From the NCBI GenBank assembly GCA_029216955.1, contig JANAVB010007000.1:558001-622000 (forward strand): a stretch of 64,000 bases of DNA. Direction: 5' to 3'. Position numbers and translations under genes: made by a program. How positions within the stretch are numbered: position 1 is the first letter of the stretch; each line of letters starts with the position of its first letter. Of the stretch, positions 50,778 through 61,476 are shown in pieces. Source of the stretch: Iris pallida. Its lineage: Eukaryota > Streptophyta > Magnoliopsida > Asparagales > Iridaceae. A model generated the notes under the pieces. That model made no database searches, was not told the origin of the DNA, and saw only the letters and a list, made by a program, of their open reading frames with translations.

Positions 50778-52269
50778 CTATTTGATATGAGAAGCTTCAC
50801 CGGCAATATTAGGTGAAGACTTTGGTATCCAATACTTGGATCCACATTTGTTAGCTTTGGGAACCCATTTGCACAAGTTCATATCAACAAGTTTTCTAAT
50901 CTGACAATGATTAGAAACATGTCCTTCCATACCACAATAATGACAGAAAGAATTAACATTAGTACTATGTGCAACAGTATGAGAATGTGCAGTAGTGTGA
51001 TATGATGTGCGTGGATACTTGTAATAGAAAGCATAGTTATGTGAAGCTTTGGCTTTGCTTGCTTTCTTTCCAAAAGATCTGACGTGTGTGACTTTGTGAT
51101 GTGCTAAGTGTCTTGTGTTAGACTGAGTCGTAGGTTGTATTACCTGCTTTTCCAGTCTAATCTCTAACTTTTTAGAGTTAGCACAGATCTCATCATACTT
51201 AGCAGAAAGAGCATCAATTCTACATAAAGCAATAGAATACTTCTTCTTTTCTGATTCTAATTCCTCCTTAAGCTTAGCATTTTCTTGAGTGCTTTTCTCA
51301 ATGCAATCAAGTGCCTCATGCAATCTAAACTCAAGTGTGGAAATCTCAGTAGAATTATCAGAAGTAGAAGTATTTCTTGCATCATTCAATAAGCAAGTAA
51401 GCTTCTCATTCTCACGCTTATAGGATAGAATATCCTTTCTAGCTTGCTTATATTTATCTAATACTTTCTTGTGTTCTTCTAACAGATCACTAAAAGCATC
51501 AGATAAATCATCATAAGAAAATTCACTCTCTCCAGAAAAAGAATTATTTTGTACCTCGTTTGATAATGCCATTGAGCATAAATTTGTAGCTTGATGAGGT
51601 CTCTCTTCTTCTTCTTCATCTTCATCTTCTTTTTCTTCTTCTTCTTCAGAATCGCTTGCTTCGCTTTCACACCATATGCTCGTGCTAGTGTACTTGTGAG
51701 ATGACAATCTTTGTTCGTAGTGACTCTCCTTTCTAGTAGTAGTACAATCTTCTTGGATGTGGCCTGTCTTCTTACAATTGTCACATACAAGCTCTTCTTC
51801 ATATAAGGGATTGTGTCGTACCTTAAATCCCAATTCCATCATGTACATATCTGTATCATTATGAAGACTATCCTTCTCTCTGGAGTTGCTAGCTTTGCTT
51901 TCTTACCTGCACTCATAAGTAGCTTCCAAGAACTTTCCAAATTTTATTAGATGTTGTGTAAGTATTAATAAGATTAAATTCATTTGTGTCTATAGCACAA
52001 CAAAAAGTATGCATAGCTTTTGCATCAAGGCTAGCTAACTTCTTCTCTTCCTCCGTGTAACTATAATAGGGCTTGTTGATTATAGAGGATGTGAGAATAG
52101 AAGTGATAGTAGGCTTCTTGTAGCCGGTGACAACAATTGACCATAAGTCAAAATCTAGAGACTTCAAGTAGAATCTCATCCGTGTCTTCCAATAGCTATA
52201 GTTTGTTCCATCAAATAGTGGGAGTCTATTTGAGGATTGCTCTTCAGTTGTGAAGTACATACTTGCCAT
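50778..52269 (-). pseudogene. Copia (Sirevirus-like) gag, broken
   Basis: The N-terminal part (52269-51913) encodes MASMYFTTEEQSSNRLPLFDG then TNYSYWKTRM, the opening common in Copia gag proteins, ending SNKIWKVLGSYL and a stop. The frame resumes near 51848 with a zinc knuckle CDNCKKTGHIQEDC, an acidic stretch (SEASDSEEEEE), a coiled-coil-like region of about 130 residues, and a second zinc knuckle CHYCGMEGHVSNHC followed by KWVPK. The middle of gag (the UBN2-type domain) is largely missing, so an internal deletion probably joined the two parts. No protease follows; the reading frame stops at 50778. Confidence 0.85.
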
Positions 52270-52444
52270 ATGTGATATAGTGATCTATGTAACAGCAGTT
52301 ATATAATAACAATATTACCTCGCTTTACCTGTATAACCTGCTCTGGTAATGAGGATCTGCTCCAAGGATGTTAAGCCAAATAATAGAGTCCTTGCTCTAG
52401 TTGCAGAACCTCTAGATGGAGCACTGGCTCTCTGATGCAGTACC

Positions 52445-52612
52445 CGCTTTGATACCAATTGTAGGAACAATTAGGATCAGAATATATTACCTCTAGATGG
52501 AGAGCCTGCTCTGATACCAATTGTAGGAGCAATTGGTATGAGCAACAATATCTATATACCAAGCACCCGCTCTCTAGTTGTAGCACTGGCTTTGATACCA
52601 ATTGTAGGATCG
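52445..52612 (-). repeat. Primer-binding-site region in three copies
   Basis: The 16-base phrase GATACCAATTGTAGGA occurs at about 52451, 52513 and 52594. The third copy is the real junction of PBS and LTR start (LTR begins at 52603); the other two repeat both the Met-tRNA-complementary text and the first bases of the LTR. Surrounding phrases (AGCACTGGCTCT, ACCTCTAGATGGAG) also repeat. Confidence 0.8.
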
Positions 52613-54059
52613 ATTGTAGGAACGAGTTGTAAAGTGCAATACTCTAGAGGGGGGTGAATAGAGTAGGCAGCGGAAATTAACTATTTAAAAATGTTAGCAA
52701 CAAGATCACATATTATATATCACAGATATGTAAATAAAAGTAGAGAGTAGAGAGCAAACGCAAACACAAGGATGTATACTGGTTTTCCTCTTGTGAGGAC
52801 TAGTCCAGTCGGAAGAACTCTAGCTTCCAGTTGAATCCACTATGGAAAATCACTACAAGTTTTCATCCGAAGTTCTTGCAACTTCTACAACGCGAGCTTT
52901 GATCCGAAGTACTCGACCAACTTCAATTGTGAAGTGTGTAACTTTAATCAAGCCTCCGAATACAACCACTCTGAAACTTCTAGACCGTATCGTACTGGCA
53001 AATCGACTAGAGGATTGTAAGTGGCTTGGGATTTGAAAATGAATAGCTCAGAATACTTTGGGATAAGTAGTAGGCTTATAGAAAAGAGATATGAAAGTGA
53101 ATGAGTGTGTTGAAATGATCGAAATCCTTCTCTATTTATAGTTTTTCCAAAGGCAAAATTTTGACAGAATTCGGACAGAACTCGATGAGAAAATCTCGGT
53201 GGGATCCGTAACTGCAGGGAGACCAAGTTCAAAAAGCAACGTTCATTAACCGAACTCTGGCCGAACTCTGGCCGAATTCGGGCCGAACTCTGGCCGAATT
53301 CTCCTTGAGTTCTGTTGGAGTTCTGTCAGGATTTTTGCAAACTAGTTTTTGGGCTTTTTGAAAAGTCAGACAGTTAGGAAGTAGTTTGGGCTTTTGTAAG
53401 TGGGCTTGTTTTCAAAATGAAAGGGTATTTTGAAAACTTTTCTTGGGTAGCCTATTTGCCAGTACGATACAGTGTACATCGTATTCCTAGACTCAATAAA
53501 TATGAAAAATACATTGATGAAATAGGAAAACCAAGAGCCCTTTGATGACGCCTTTCTTCAAATATTTGAGCAGACTTGAAGACGCCTTTTTTACTTGACG
53601 ACGGTCATCCAAAGATAAACAGATCTGGAAATCTGAATACCTTTCGGGGGTTTCGCCCCCGAACCCCTGACGGGGGGCACTGCCCCCTCGACCCCTGTCC
53701 GCTGACCGGGGCAGCGGAACCCCCGATGCGAGGCCCCGGATAGGTCGTTAGGCTGTTCAGAGAAATCTTTTTGTATAACTCCGTCTTTGGCCCATCAATA
53801 ATTCTATATTGCATATGTCCTGGTTTGACAAAGCTTGATCATGCTTACTGCATGTCTACAAATACATGTTAGACAAACGAAACCAATATGATACAAGCAT
53901 AGCAATATGATATAGAACATTTAGGACAATGCTAACATTAGGACAATGCTAAGTTTAAGTAGCAACATGATATTGATTACATGAATATTAGTGACGTCGA
54001 TATGTTAAACTTAATTGATTAGCCATATTCAAAAACATGATATAATCATTGGGCTAACA
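52603..54059 (-). repeat. 5' LTR of the Copia element (1457 bp)
   Basis: Starts TGTAGGATCGATTGTAGG, ends GGGCTAACA. It differs from the partner at 30786 by scattered substitutions and small indels in the region of repeated CTGGCCGAA words. Confidence 0.93.
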
Positions 54060-54224
54060 ACCCTTACACCATTTTTATATCAATGATAATCATACTATAA
54101 CTATATGTTACATAGATGCATATCCCGATCATCACTGTATATATAACTATAGCTAATACTTATAGGAATAATGACACCAAACAATACTCATACTTGTAAT
54201 TTTTTTTAGCTATAGCTAATACTC

Positions 54225-54264
<40 letters not shown>

Positions 54265-54500
54265 CTATAGCTAATACTCATACTTGTAAATTTTTTTAAT
54301 AATGACACCAAACAATGTAAAACCATATAACTTTATTTAATAATGATCTCGATTTTCCAATAATTTTTTTTACTAGTTAGAATTTTTTACTTATTTGTTT
54401 TACATCAAATCTTTATTTTCTGTCAGAATTAAGTTTGTGTCGTGTCAGTGTATGTGTTCGTGTCTGTGTCGTATCCATGTCAAATGGCTAGTAGAGAAAT
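54060..54500. repeat. CACTA DNA right of the Copia insertion, with local duplications
   Basis: The phrases AATAATGACACCAAACAAT and AGCTATAGCTAATACTCAT each occur twice around a short (AT)n run at 54232-54263. No gene. Confidence 0.6.
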
Positions 54501-55143
54501 GGTTAGGGTTTACCTGATTTTGGGGGTGACCAAGGAAGGGGATGGCCGAGAGGAGGAGGAGGTCGGCACGTGTAGACGGTTGAGGAGGAGGGAGTCGGTG
54601 AAGGAGTAGCTCGGAGAGGAGGAGGAGCACGCAGCAATGGAGGAAAAGAAGGAGGAGGGCGGTCGGTGATGGAGGCGAGCGGTCGAAAAAAGAGGAGTAG
54701 GAGGAGGAGCTCGGTGGAGGCGGAGGAGCGGTGGAGGAGGAGGAGGGGGCGGCAAAGTAGCACAGGGGGTCGTCGGCTTGTGGGGGGGAATGAAATATTT
54801 TTGGGAAAATTTTTAGTGAGAATGGGGGAAAAGGAAAACCCGATCGGTATAGTAGAAATAAATTAGCGACGTCAGAGTAAGACGTCGCTATATTTTAAAA
54901 AATTAGCGACGTCTTAAATTGACGTCGCTAATCGTCGCTGATAATAAAATCATAGCGACGTCCACCGACTTTTCTACGACAAAAATTTTTGTTATACAAA
55001 ATGTAGCCGCAATATGTCGCTGATAGTCGCTAATAGTGACGTATTACGACGTAAACTTTTTACGTCTCTAAGTTGCACAATTTTAGCGACGTTTTGATTA
55101 AGCGTCGCTAATTGCGTCGCTGATATGACTTATTTTGGTAGTG
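54501..55143. repeat. CACTA right end: GC-rich block and sub-terminal repeat zone
   Basis: A purine-rich block (54530-54790, GGAGGAGGAG type) is followed by repeated TTAGCGACGTC/GACGTCGCTA motifs (54855-55125) and the terminus ACTTATTTTGGTAGTG. Because the two CACTA genes run on minus, this is the 5' end and probable promoter side of the element. Confidence 0.7.
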
Positions 55144-56350
55144 TCTCTATCGTGACGTAGAAAACGTATTTAATCAATGTACTGAAAACCAAATACGTGC
55201 AATAAAGCTTCTTGGTCACTAGTCAATTTCCAGAAACCAAGTTGGCCCAGCTCATAGCGCCATGTATTATGTTTTCGACACCGCACTTTCTTTTTATAAT
55301 CACATAGCTGTATATAAAACATACAAACTATGTTATTACAAAACATATAAAATGTAAATTTTATTCACAAACACAATTAAAAGTATATATACCTCTCCAG
55401 TAAATATCAGACTACATATGTGCGACTCGCGTTACTGCTTAATCAATTCTGTAGTTGGCCCCCCGGTATATGACCATCGTTTTGGGTAGCCATCTGTAAA
55501 AAGATGGTTGTCAAAATGCATATTTAAATAGTCATGAATAATATCTACATTAGGATCATGATTAAGGTTTACATTAGGTTAGGATTAATATTATTACTAG
55601 GATTTTGAATACGATTAGGATAAAGGTCAATGGTAGGATTAATTTGGGGTTTAATTTAGGTTCAAGATTAGGTTTAAGTTAGGGTTGGGATTTAAGTTAG
55701 GTTCAAGATTAGATTTAAGTTAGGGTTGGGGTTTAAGTTAGGTTCAAGATTAGGTTTAAGTTAGGGTCAAGATTAGTTTTAAGTTAGGGTTCATACTAGG
55801 GTTATGGTTTGGATTAGGTTAGGATTTAGTTAACGGGTTAGGAAGAGGGTTAGGGTTGGGGTCTAATTAGGTTTTAGGTTCAAGATTAGTGTTAGGATAC
55901 AATTTTTTGCGTTAGGGATGAACATTAGTGTTTGTGTAATAAATAAAATTAAAAAATTAGTCTAACCATAAACACCTTCTTCTTATTCTTAGAATATGAG
56001 AAATATCTATAATTAAAAAAAAAGACTAACCACTACTTCTTCTTCTTCTTCTTTTCTTCTTCTTCTTCTGCTTCTTCTACTTCTTCTTCTTATAATTAAA
56101 AAAAAAGACTAACCACTACTTCTTTTCTTCTTCATACTCCTCTTCTTCTTTTCTTCTTCTTCTTCTGAAGTTCTTCTTCTTCTTCATACTCCTCTTCTTC
56201 TTTTCTTCTTCTTCTTCTCGGTTTGCTCTTCACAACAACATTTTTTCTACTTTTACTCCACCAACCAACCACCCCACCAACCAATCTTGAATACCACCCT
56301 TGAACCGAACCAAGTGAACCGCCAACTAGCCAAAGTGAATCAGGAGGGGG
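55144..56350. repeat. MULE right part with tandem repeats
   Basis: Continues the MULE after the CACTA. A degenerate repeat of TTAAGTTAGGGTT words runs at about 55560-55920, with 41-base units at 55659, 55700 and 55741. A CTT trinucleotide-rich tract lies at about 56036-56220. No coding region. Confidence 0.65.
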
Positions 56351-56582
56351 GAGATTTCCGACAGACGAAGTGTCAGAATTTGGGGTGATGTCTAAATTCC
56401 GACAGACCGTCTGTCAAAAATTGGGCTTCGTCCAATTTTCGACAGACCGTCTGTCAGAATTTGGGCATCACTCTAAATTCCGACAGTTCGTCTGTCGGGT
56501 CTTATCGTATATGTAAATTTTAACAACTTTTATCGTTATTAGCAATTTATATTAAATTTTTTATTGTACAGTAAATTTTATG
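56351..56582. repeat. MULE right terminal inverted repeat zone
   Basis: Contains four CGACAGACGG/CGTCTGTCGG-type units and then the terminal sequence ATTGTACAGTAAATTTTATG. It is the inverted partner of 17343-17520. Confidence 0.85.
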
Positions 56583-58559
56583 TTCTATATATATCCATTG
56601 AGTTTCTCTCTCCTTTCTCTTTTCTTTCCTTCTTCATTTCCTCTTTATTTTTCTTCCTCAAGCTTGGAAAAGTTTGTCCTTGAGGCCTAGAGTGTGGTTT
56701 CGTACCCTTCTTGGTGGTGGAGTGGAAGATTAGGTTTGGTTGCTAAAACCTAGGCAAGTACATCTTGCTCAAAAATGAAATGACCATGCTTTATTTTTTG
56801 TTTTCAATAGAACTAAAGTTTTATTGGTCTATAATATGCTTCTTAAAATTGTTAACATCTCTAGTATATAGTATTTTTTGTTTTGATCGGTTGTATTGCG
56901 TAGATCTGAGTTTCTAGATATAATTTTCGAGTATTTTGAGGTATTCATCTATTAATTTTTTGAATTTGTAAAAAAAAGAAAATGATTCCATGCAAACTCA
57001 ATTCTATGCGATTTTGACTTCTGAAAATTTAAATTTTGATTTAAAATGAGATTTTTATGGCCGAAACAAGTTTTGCCATATTTTCAAGTTTCTACCGAAT
57101 TTATACCCCGAAAACTTTTTGTCTTTTGGCCGGAATATCGTCGGTATACTACTGTATAACGCCAGTATACCGATTTTGGCTATTTTAGGCTGATTTGAAC
57201 TATTTTTGTCCGTTTTTACTATTTTCTTCGATTGAAATGATATCTTAGCATGCTCTAGTATTGTTATATAGATTGAAAGTGATTGTACATCGTATATATA
57301 TGACACAGGCTTATGTTCAAGTATTATTCTATTATCTAGATTCTAGATAGTTGCTCGTAGTAGCACACTCCTATATTGATTTTCTGATTGGCTTCTAGAT
57401 TGAGATTTGAATGCATGTTCCTTATTAACACCGTGGATATAGCTTGTTAAATGTTTAATCTATTGCATCTTAGCACTGGACAATCGAGTGTGAGTATTAT
57501 TCTGTGTATGACATGATGTTAGTACGGAGATGTTCGCAAGTGATAATTTGCGAATTACTCGTACATAGCACACGTCATCTTAAAAAATTCTTGAGCGTCC
57601 ACGACTTGAGAATTTGACATGAATATGATAAGGTAAATGACTAGTAAATTCAAGTAGATCATTATAGGAAAAAATTCGCACTACCAACCCCGAGCTCCAA
57701 GGGCCCCATGAGGCGTGGCTCAACTCTACTAGGCGAGGGCTCCATGACCTACCAAGTTTGTACGTATTGATAAACGATCGAATCATATGTCGTGCCGGGT
57801 TGCGGCACAGTCAGTTATATATTTTCTTTTATAAGTATATGATATAGTTGTTCATGTTATAAGTCAAGACACGTTTCATCTGCCAGCAGTCTTGTTGGGC
57901 AATAGATGCACAAGTTACTCGTACCCCTGGACATTCGGGTATCTGCAGTCAGGTAGTTACGAAGATCCTCAACTTGCATTCTAATAACTAGGTTTGTGAT
58001 AAACCTAGTTAGTTAATGATAGAAAGCCGTAGGAAATTATTGGCCGTGCACTTTTGGTTGTGCATTACGTTATATACTCTGTGTCGATGAGTAGTCAGAA
58101 GCTAAGTTCTGCTTGGAAAAAGATCTATAACCCCGTTACTTGTTTGGTTTAAGGGTTTTGGCTTATATTTCTAGTAGTTTCCTAAGTCCCTTGTTGCTCA
58201 TCGGCTTACTCTATTCCATAGCTATATTGTTTAGTAATTCCATTTAGTCATTTATATTCTTGAGATACGTGCATTGGTATCGCACTAGTCTCGACCCGCT
58301 TATTTATTTTATGCCTATGCGTTATTGTGTTGTTGTTGGACTTTGTCGTTCACCTCGAGCTTTCCTTGTGGTACTTACTATTTGGGGTTCTGACCCCACT
58401 GGTTTTGTTTAGCCAGATTTACCGTTGGAGTCCGAGGATTCTCCCTGCCTTTTTCTGGATGACCCGCCACCTACTTAGATCTGCAGTTGTTCCTCCTCAC
58501 GAGTGGGTTCCTTTTTTTTGCCACTTGCGATTCATTTCATTTTGGTGTGTTAGCTAGGG

Positions 58560-61411
58560 CATGTGTTAGCCCTATTAGCCTTCGGCTAACCTGGTTCTTA
58601 TCCCCAAGAAGTCCAAACCCGCGGATATCCACAATTTCAGACCTATTAGCCTTAGCAACTTCTCTCACAAAATCATCTCCAAAATTTTGGCGGAAAGACT
58701 TGCGAAAGTCCTCCCGTCCATTATATCCAGAGAGAAATCAGATTTCGTCAGAGGACGTAGCATTCATGAGAATATTAGCCTAGCGCACGAAGTCATTGGG
58801 ACCATTGATAACAACATCATCGGTGGTAATGTGGCGATTAAGCTCGATATGTCTAAAGCTTATGACAGGGTCAGCTGGAGGTTCCTGATCCGGGTCATGC
58901 GTCAATTCGACTTTTACAAAACATGGATAGACCTCGTCTTCAGAAATATATCTAACTGCTAGTATTCTGTCTACATCAACCATAAAACGGGAGGATTCTT
59001 CCACTCTGCTAGGGGTCTGAGACAGGGTGACCCCATTTCCCCGGCTTTATTTATTTTAGCTCAAGATGCCCTAAGCAGGAAAATTTCTAATCTTTGTCCC
59101 CATGGCCACATCAAATACTTCTCTGGACGTAGAGATAGCCTTCCCATATCCTACTTATTTTATGCGGACGACAGCCTCATATTCCTTAACGAAGGTATCG
59201 ATAGTATCGACACTCTTCTGAAGACACTCCAGGACTACTCGATCACCTCGGTTCAGAAGATAAATATGAGTAAATTGGCACTCATTGTCTCCCAAAAGGA
59301 TCATATGATAGCCCGGGCGGAGGAGATTGCTACGAGGATGGGTTTCTCGATCACGCATCTACCGATCCGCTACCTGGGGGTGCCTCTCTTTAAAGGCAGA
59401 GCTAAACAGGAATACTTCTTTAACATGTTGGAGAAATTCGAGAAAAGGATCTCGGGATGGAGAGGGAGACTACTGTCCTTCGGGGGGAAGATTATCCTGC
59501 TCAAAAGTGTGTTTACTGCACTGCCTATCCACGCCCTGTCGGTTATCAAAGCCGCCAACAAACTTCTCAAGAATTTAGAGAAACGGATGGCAGCCTTCCT
59601 CTGGAACTCTAAAAATCAACATCGGACCAGATAGATTTCATGGAGCAATGTGTGTCGGCCTATGGATGATGGAGGGCTTGGCAGTAGATCTCTTGACCAG
59701 GTTATGACTGCTTTACATGCTAAAAGATGATGGACGGTGATTCAAGGCGAGTCGGTTTGGGCCCAGTATATGACCAGGAAGTATGGGGATCCGACCGCTC
59801 CCGGATACTCCCTACCATACTCACCCTCCCCACTATGGAGATCTATGATGAAGATTTTGGAAATGTTTACTCCAAATGCCAATGGGTTCTGGGCCGTAGC
59901 AACATACCCATCTGGGGTCAGAACTGGTGTGGTACTTCTATCCCCAAACCGCAAGAGTTCATCTACAACCCTTTCATCCGTCAGGTGATGACCTCACCTA
60001 TGGTGCGCATGTCCTTGGAGGAGGAGGTTAATATTAGGAATTTTCTGACTGTTGAAGCCAATGCTTGCCTGGACGGGATTAGTCTCAACAATGAGAAGGA
60101 CAGGATGGTTTGGACTCCTGACCGCCACAGAGAGTTCTCTACTAAATCTTACTGGGACCAACACCGCAGGAGAAACCCGATCGACGCCTGGAGTAAATTC
60201 TGCTGAAACAAGTACATTCAGCCGCGCATAAGCGCCTTCCTTTGGCGTCTTCACAGAAATGCTATTCCTGTAGAGGCCAGACTTATTTCCATGGGGATCA
60301 ATATTGTTTCTAGATGTGTGTGATGTGCTAACCGGACACTGAAACGAATGATCACCTGTTCATCTTGGGAGAGACGGCTCAGAGGGTTTGGCTCCACTTC
60401 GGTACCAAGTTCAACCTCCCCACCTCGCATTCCTCGATCGACCAACTTGCTCAGGTATGGCTTCTAAACTCTTCTCCCTCCACCCCGACAGTTATCAGCA
60501 GGAATATTATCTTCACATCTGGATTATGGGAGATCTGGAAGCAAAGGAACTCTGTTCTTTTTGGCAATGGGCAGAGAAACTACCGGGACATCATCCGACA
60601 GGTTACCACTCAGCTTCAACACACCTTCTCGGCGCATAATCTGGGAACGGACGACTTTGGAACGCTTCCTGTCATCCGGAGGATCGACGTGAGATGGGTG
60701 CCTCCGAGGACGGGTCAGAAGATGAACATGGCGACAAAAATCGGAGATCTCCCGGGAATTGCATGTGGCGGTATCATCAGAGACAACCAAGGACATCTTC
60801 TTTACGCTTTCTCCAGATTCATGACTGATATCACAAGCCCCCTTCCGGAAATCGACGCTATTCTCAAGATGATTCACTGGTGTAATGATCAGAACATCTA
60901 GATCAGTGAGATCGAAACATCCTCCGAACTTCTCACCAATATTATTGCAAATAAATCCAAACCTCCATGAGCTCTCAGATACAAAATCCGCAATATACAA
61001 CAACTGATAGGATTGAACACCGTCATTGCACATATTCCTACTACTGCTAATGGCGTGGCCAAAGCTCTGGCGTCTCTGGCACATGACTCCAGAATCGATC
61101 AGATCTTCGTCCACACCTGCGATCTACCACATGAGGCCAGCAATGCCCTGCTTAAGGACCTATCTAGTCAGTAGGGGTTTCTTGTTTAGGTCCTTCTTTA
61201 CATTTTGTTACCCCTGGGTAAGCCAAGGTGGATAGTTTTTATTTTCCTTTGTTACCCCCGGAACCCCCGGGGTGGATAGTTTCTTCTTTTGGCCAGGCAT
61301 ATGACCTAGTATATATCTTTTGAGGTCGTCGGGCTACCTCCCGGCGCCATCTTTAAGCTTAGGCTCCTACTATATCAATAACATTATTCTGTTCTAAATT
61401 TTTTTAAAAAA
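58560..61411 (+). mobile_element. 5'-truncated LINE (L1-type) with poly(A) tail
   Basis: The element begins inside the RT domain, as expected from incomplete reverse transcription. It runs through a 3'UTR (61175-61400) and ends in an A-rich tail at about 61398-61411. The left boundary is approximate. I could not find a convincing TSD; the sequence after the tail is CCTCGTAGTTG. Confidence 0.75.
58582..61174 (+). pseudogene. L1-type LINE ORF2 remnant (RT, zf-RVT, RNase H)
   Basis: The reading frame enters in the RT domain at ANLVLIPKKSKPADIHNFRP. RT motifs follow: IKLDMSKAYDRVSW, RGLRQGDPISPALF and the catalytic FLYADDSLIFL at about 59155. Then come IRYLGVPLFKG, the SGWRGRLLSFGGKIILLKSV segment, a zf-RVT-type region (WTPDRHREFSTKSYW...ISAFLWRLHRNAIP), a linker (GLWEIWKQRNSVLFGN) and an RNase H domain (GIACGGIIRDNQGHLLYAFS) ending LSSQ and a stop at 61172-61174. 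The endonuclease and ORF1 are absent. Stops at 58960, 59632 and 59728, all likely former TGG codons, plus frameshifts near 59840 and 60325, disable it. Confidence 0.9.
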
Positions 61412-61476
61412 AAAACCTCGTAGTTGTTGTTAAAAGTTGTTTCGAAATCTGCTTTTTTTAGATGTCCGGAATTACA

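Larger units (their letters stand above)
30786..54059 (-). mobile_element. Sirevirus-like Copia retrotransposon with gag but no pol, TSD ACCCT
   Basis: Two direct LTRs (30786-32240 and 52603-54059) bound it, with 5-base duplications ACCCT at 30781-30785 and 54060-54064. On minus, the primer-binding site next to the right LTR reads TTGGTATCAAAGCC, fitting initiator Met tRNA. The only coding region is a broken gag (50778-52269). No protease, integrase, RT or RNase H is visible in the internal 3.9 kb left after removing the nested LARD-like element. Several AGGGGGAGC-like tracts in the region before the 3' LTR fit the multiple polypurine tracts reported for Sireviruses. Original length about 8.6 kb. 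Confidence 0.88.
20375..55143 (-). mobile_element. CACTA (En/Spm-type) element, TSD TCT, carrying nested insertions
   Basis: It starts CACTACCAGAATAAGT and ends ACTTATTTTGGTAGTG, an inverted pair, flanked by TCT on both sides (20372-20374, 55144-55146). Sub-terminal zones on both ends (20400-20900, 54855-55125) hold many copies of TTAGCGACGTC/GACGTCGCTAA, the transposase-binding type repeats of CACTA elements. It carries two minus-strand genes, TNP2-like (25242-28844) and a second transposase ORF (21388-25002), the order seen in autonomous CACTA elements. Without the solo LTR and the Copia stack it would be about 9.9 kb. Both genes are broken. Confidence 0.92.
17343..56582 (+). mobile_element. 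Mutator-like element (MULE), split by a nested CACTA
   Basis: The left end CAGAAAATTTACTGTACAAT and the reverse complement of the right end (CATAAAATTTACTGTACAAT) match, and similarity continues for at least 75 bases. Beyond that, both ends carry several (T)CCGACAGACGG/CTGTCGGAA repeats (17425-17510, 56352-56515). Perfect 9-base target duplications TTCTATATA flank it (17334-17342 and 56583-56591), as Mutator transposases make. Removing the CACTA insertion (20375-55143 plus one TSD copy) leaves about 4.5 kb with a transposase gene, a normal MULE size. Confidence 0.92.
15427..61476 (+). mobile_element. Tentative Del/Tekay-like Gypsy LTR, split by all later insertions
   Basis: Piece 1 (15427-15572) begins TGTAACATTCGATACC, typical of Del/Tekay LTR starts, and contains GGTGTACCGG/GGTATACCG words. 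Piece 2 is 17187-17342. Piece 3 (56592 to about 58560) has a pyrimidine-rich leader after a TATATATA box, CAGTATACCG, TTCGGGTATCTGCAG and GGGTTCTGACCCCACTGG, features I associate with this LTR class. Piece 4 (about 61412-61476) ends CCGGAATTACA, roughly the mirror of the start. Together they make about 2.3 kb, a plausible LTR length. The 5-base flanks (TCATG and CACAC) do not match, so this may be a recombinant solo LTR or my right edge may be wrong. Confidence 0.45.

Noticed and set aside
50778..51848. Host gene for a CCHC zinc-finger protein
   Set aside because: It lies between a PBS and LTR in the right orientation with Copia gag motifs, so it is retrotransposon gag.
54503..54763. Pro/Leu-rich open frames near the CACTA right end
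   Set aside because: They are translations of a GGAGGAG purine-rich block; several frames are open at once and none shows a domain.
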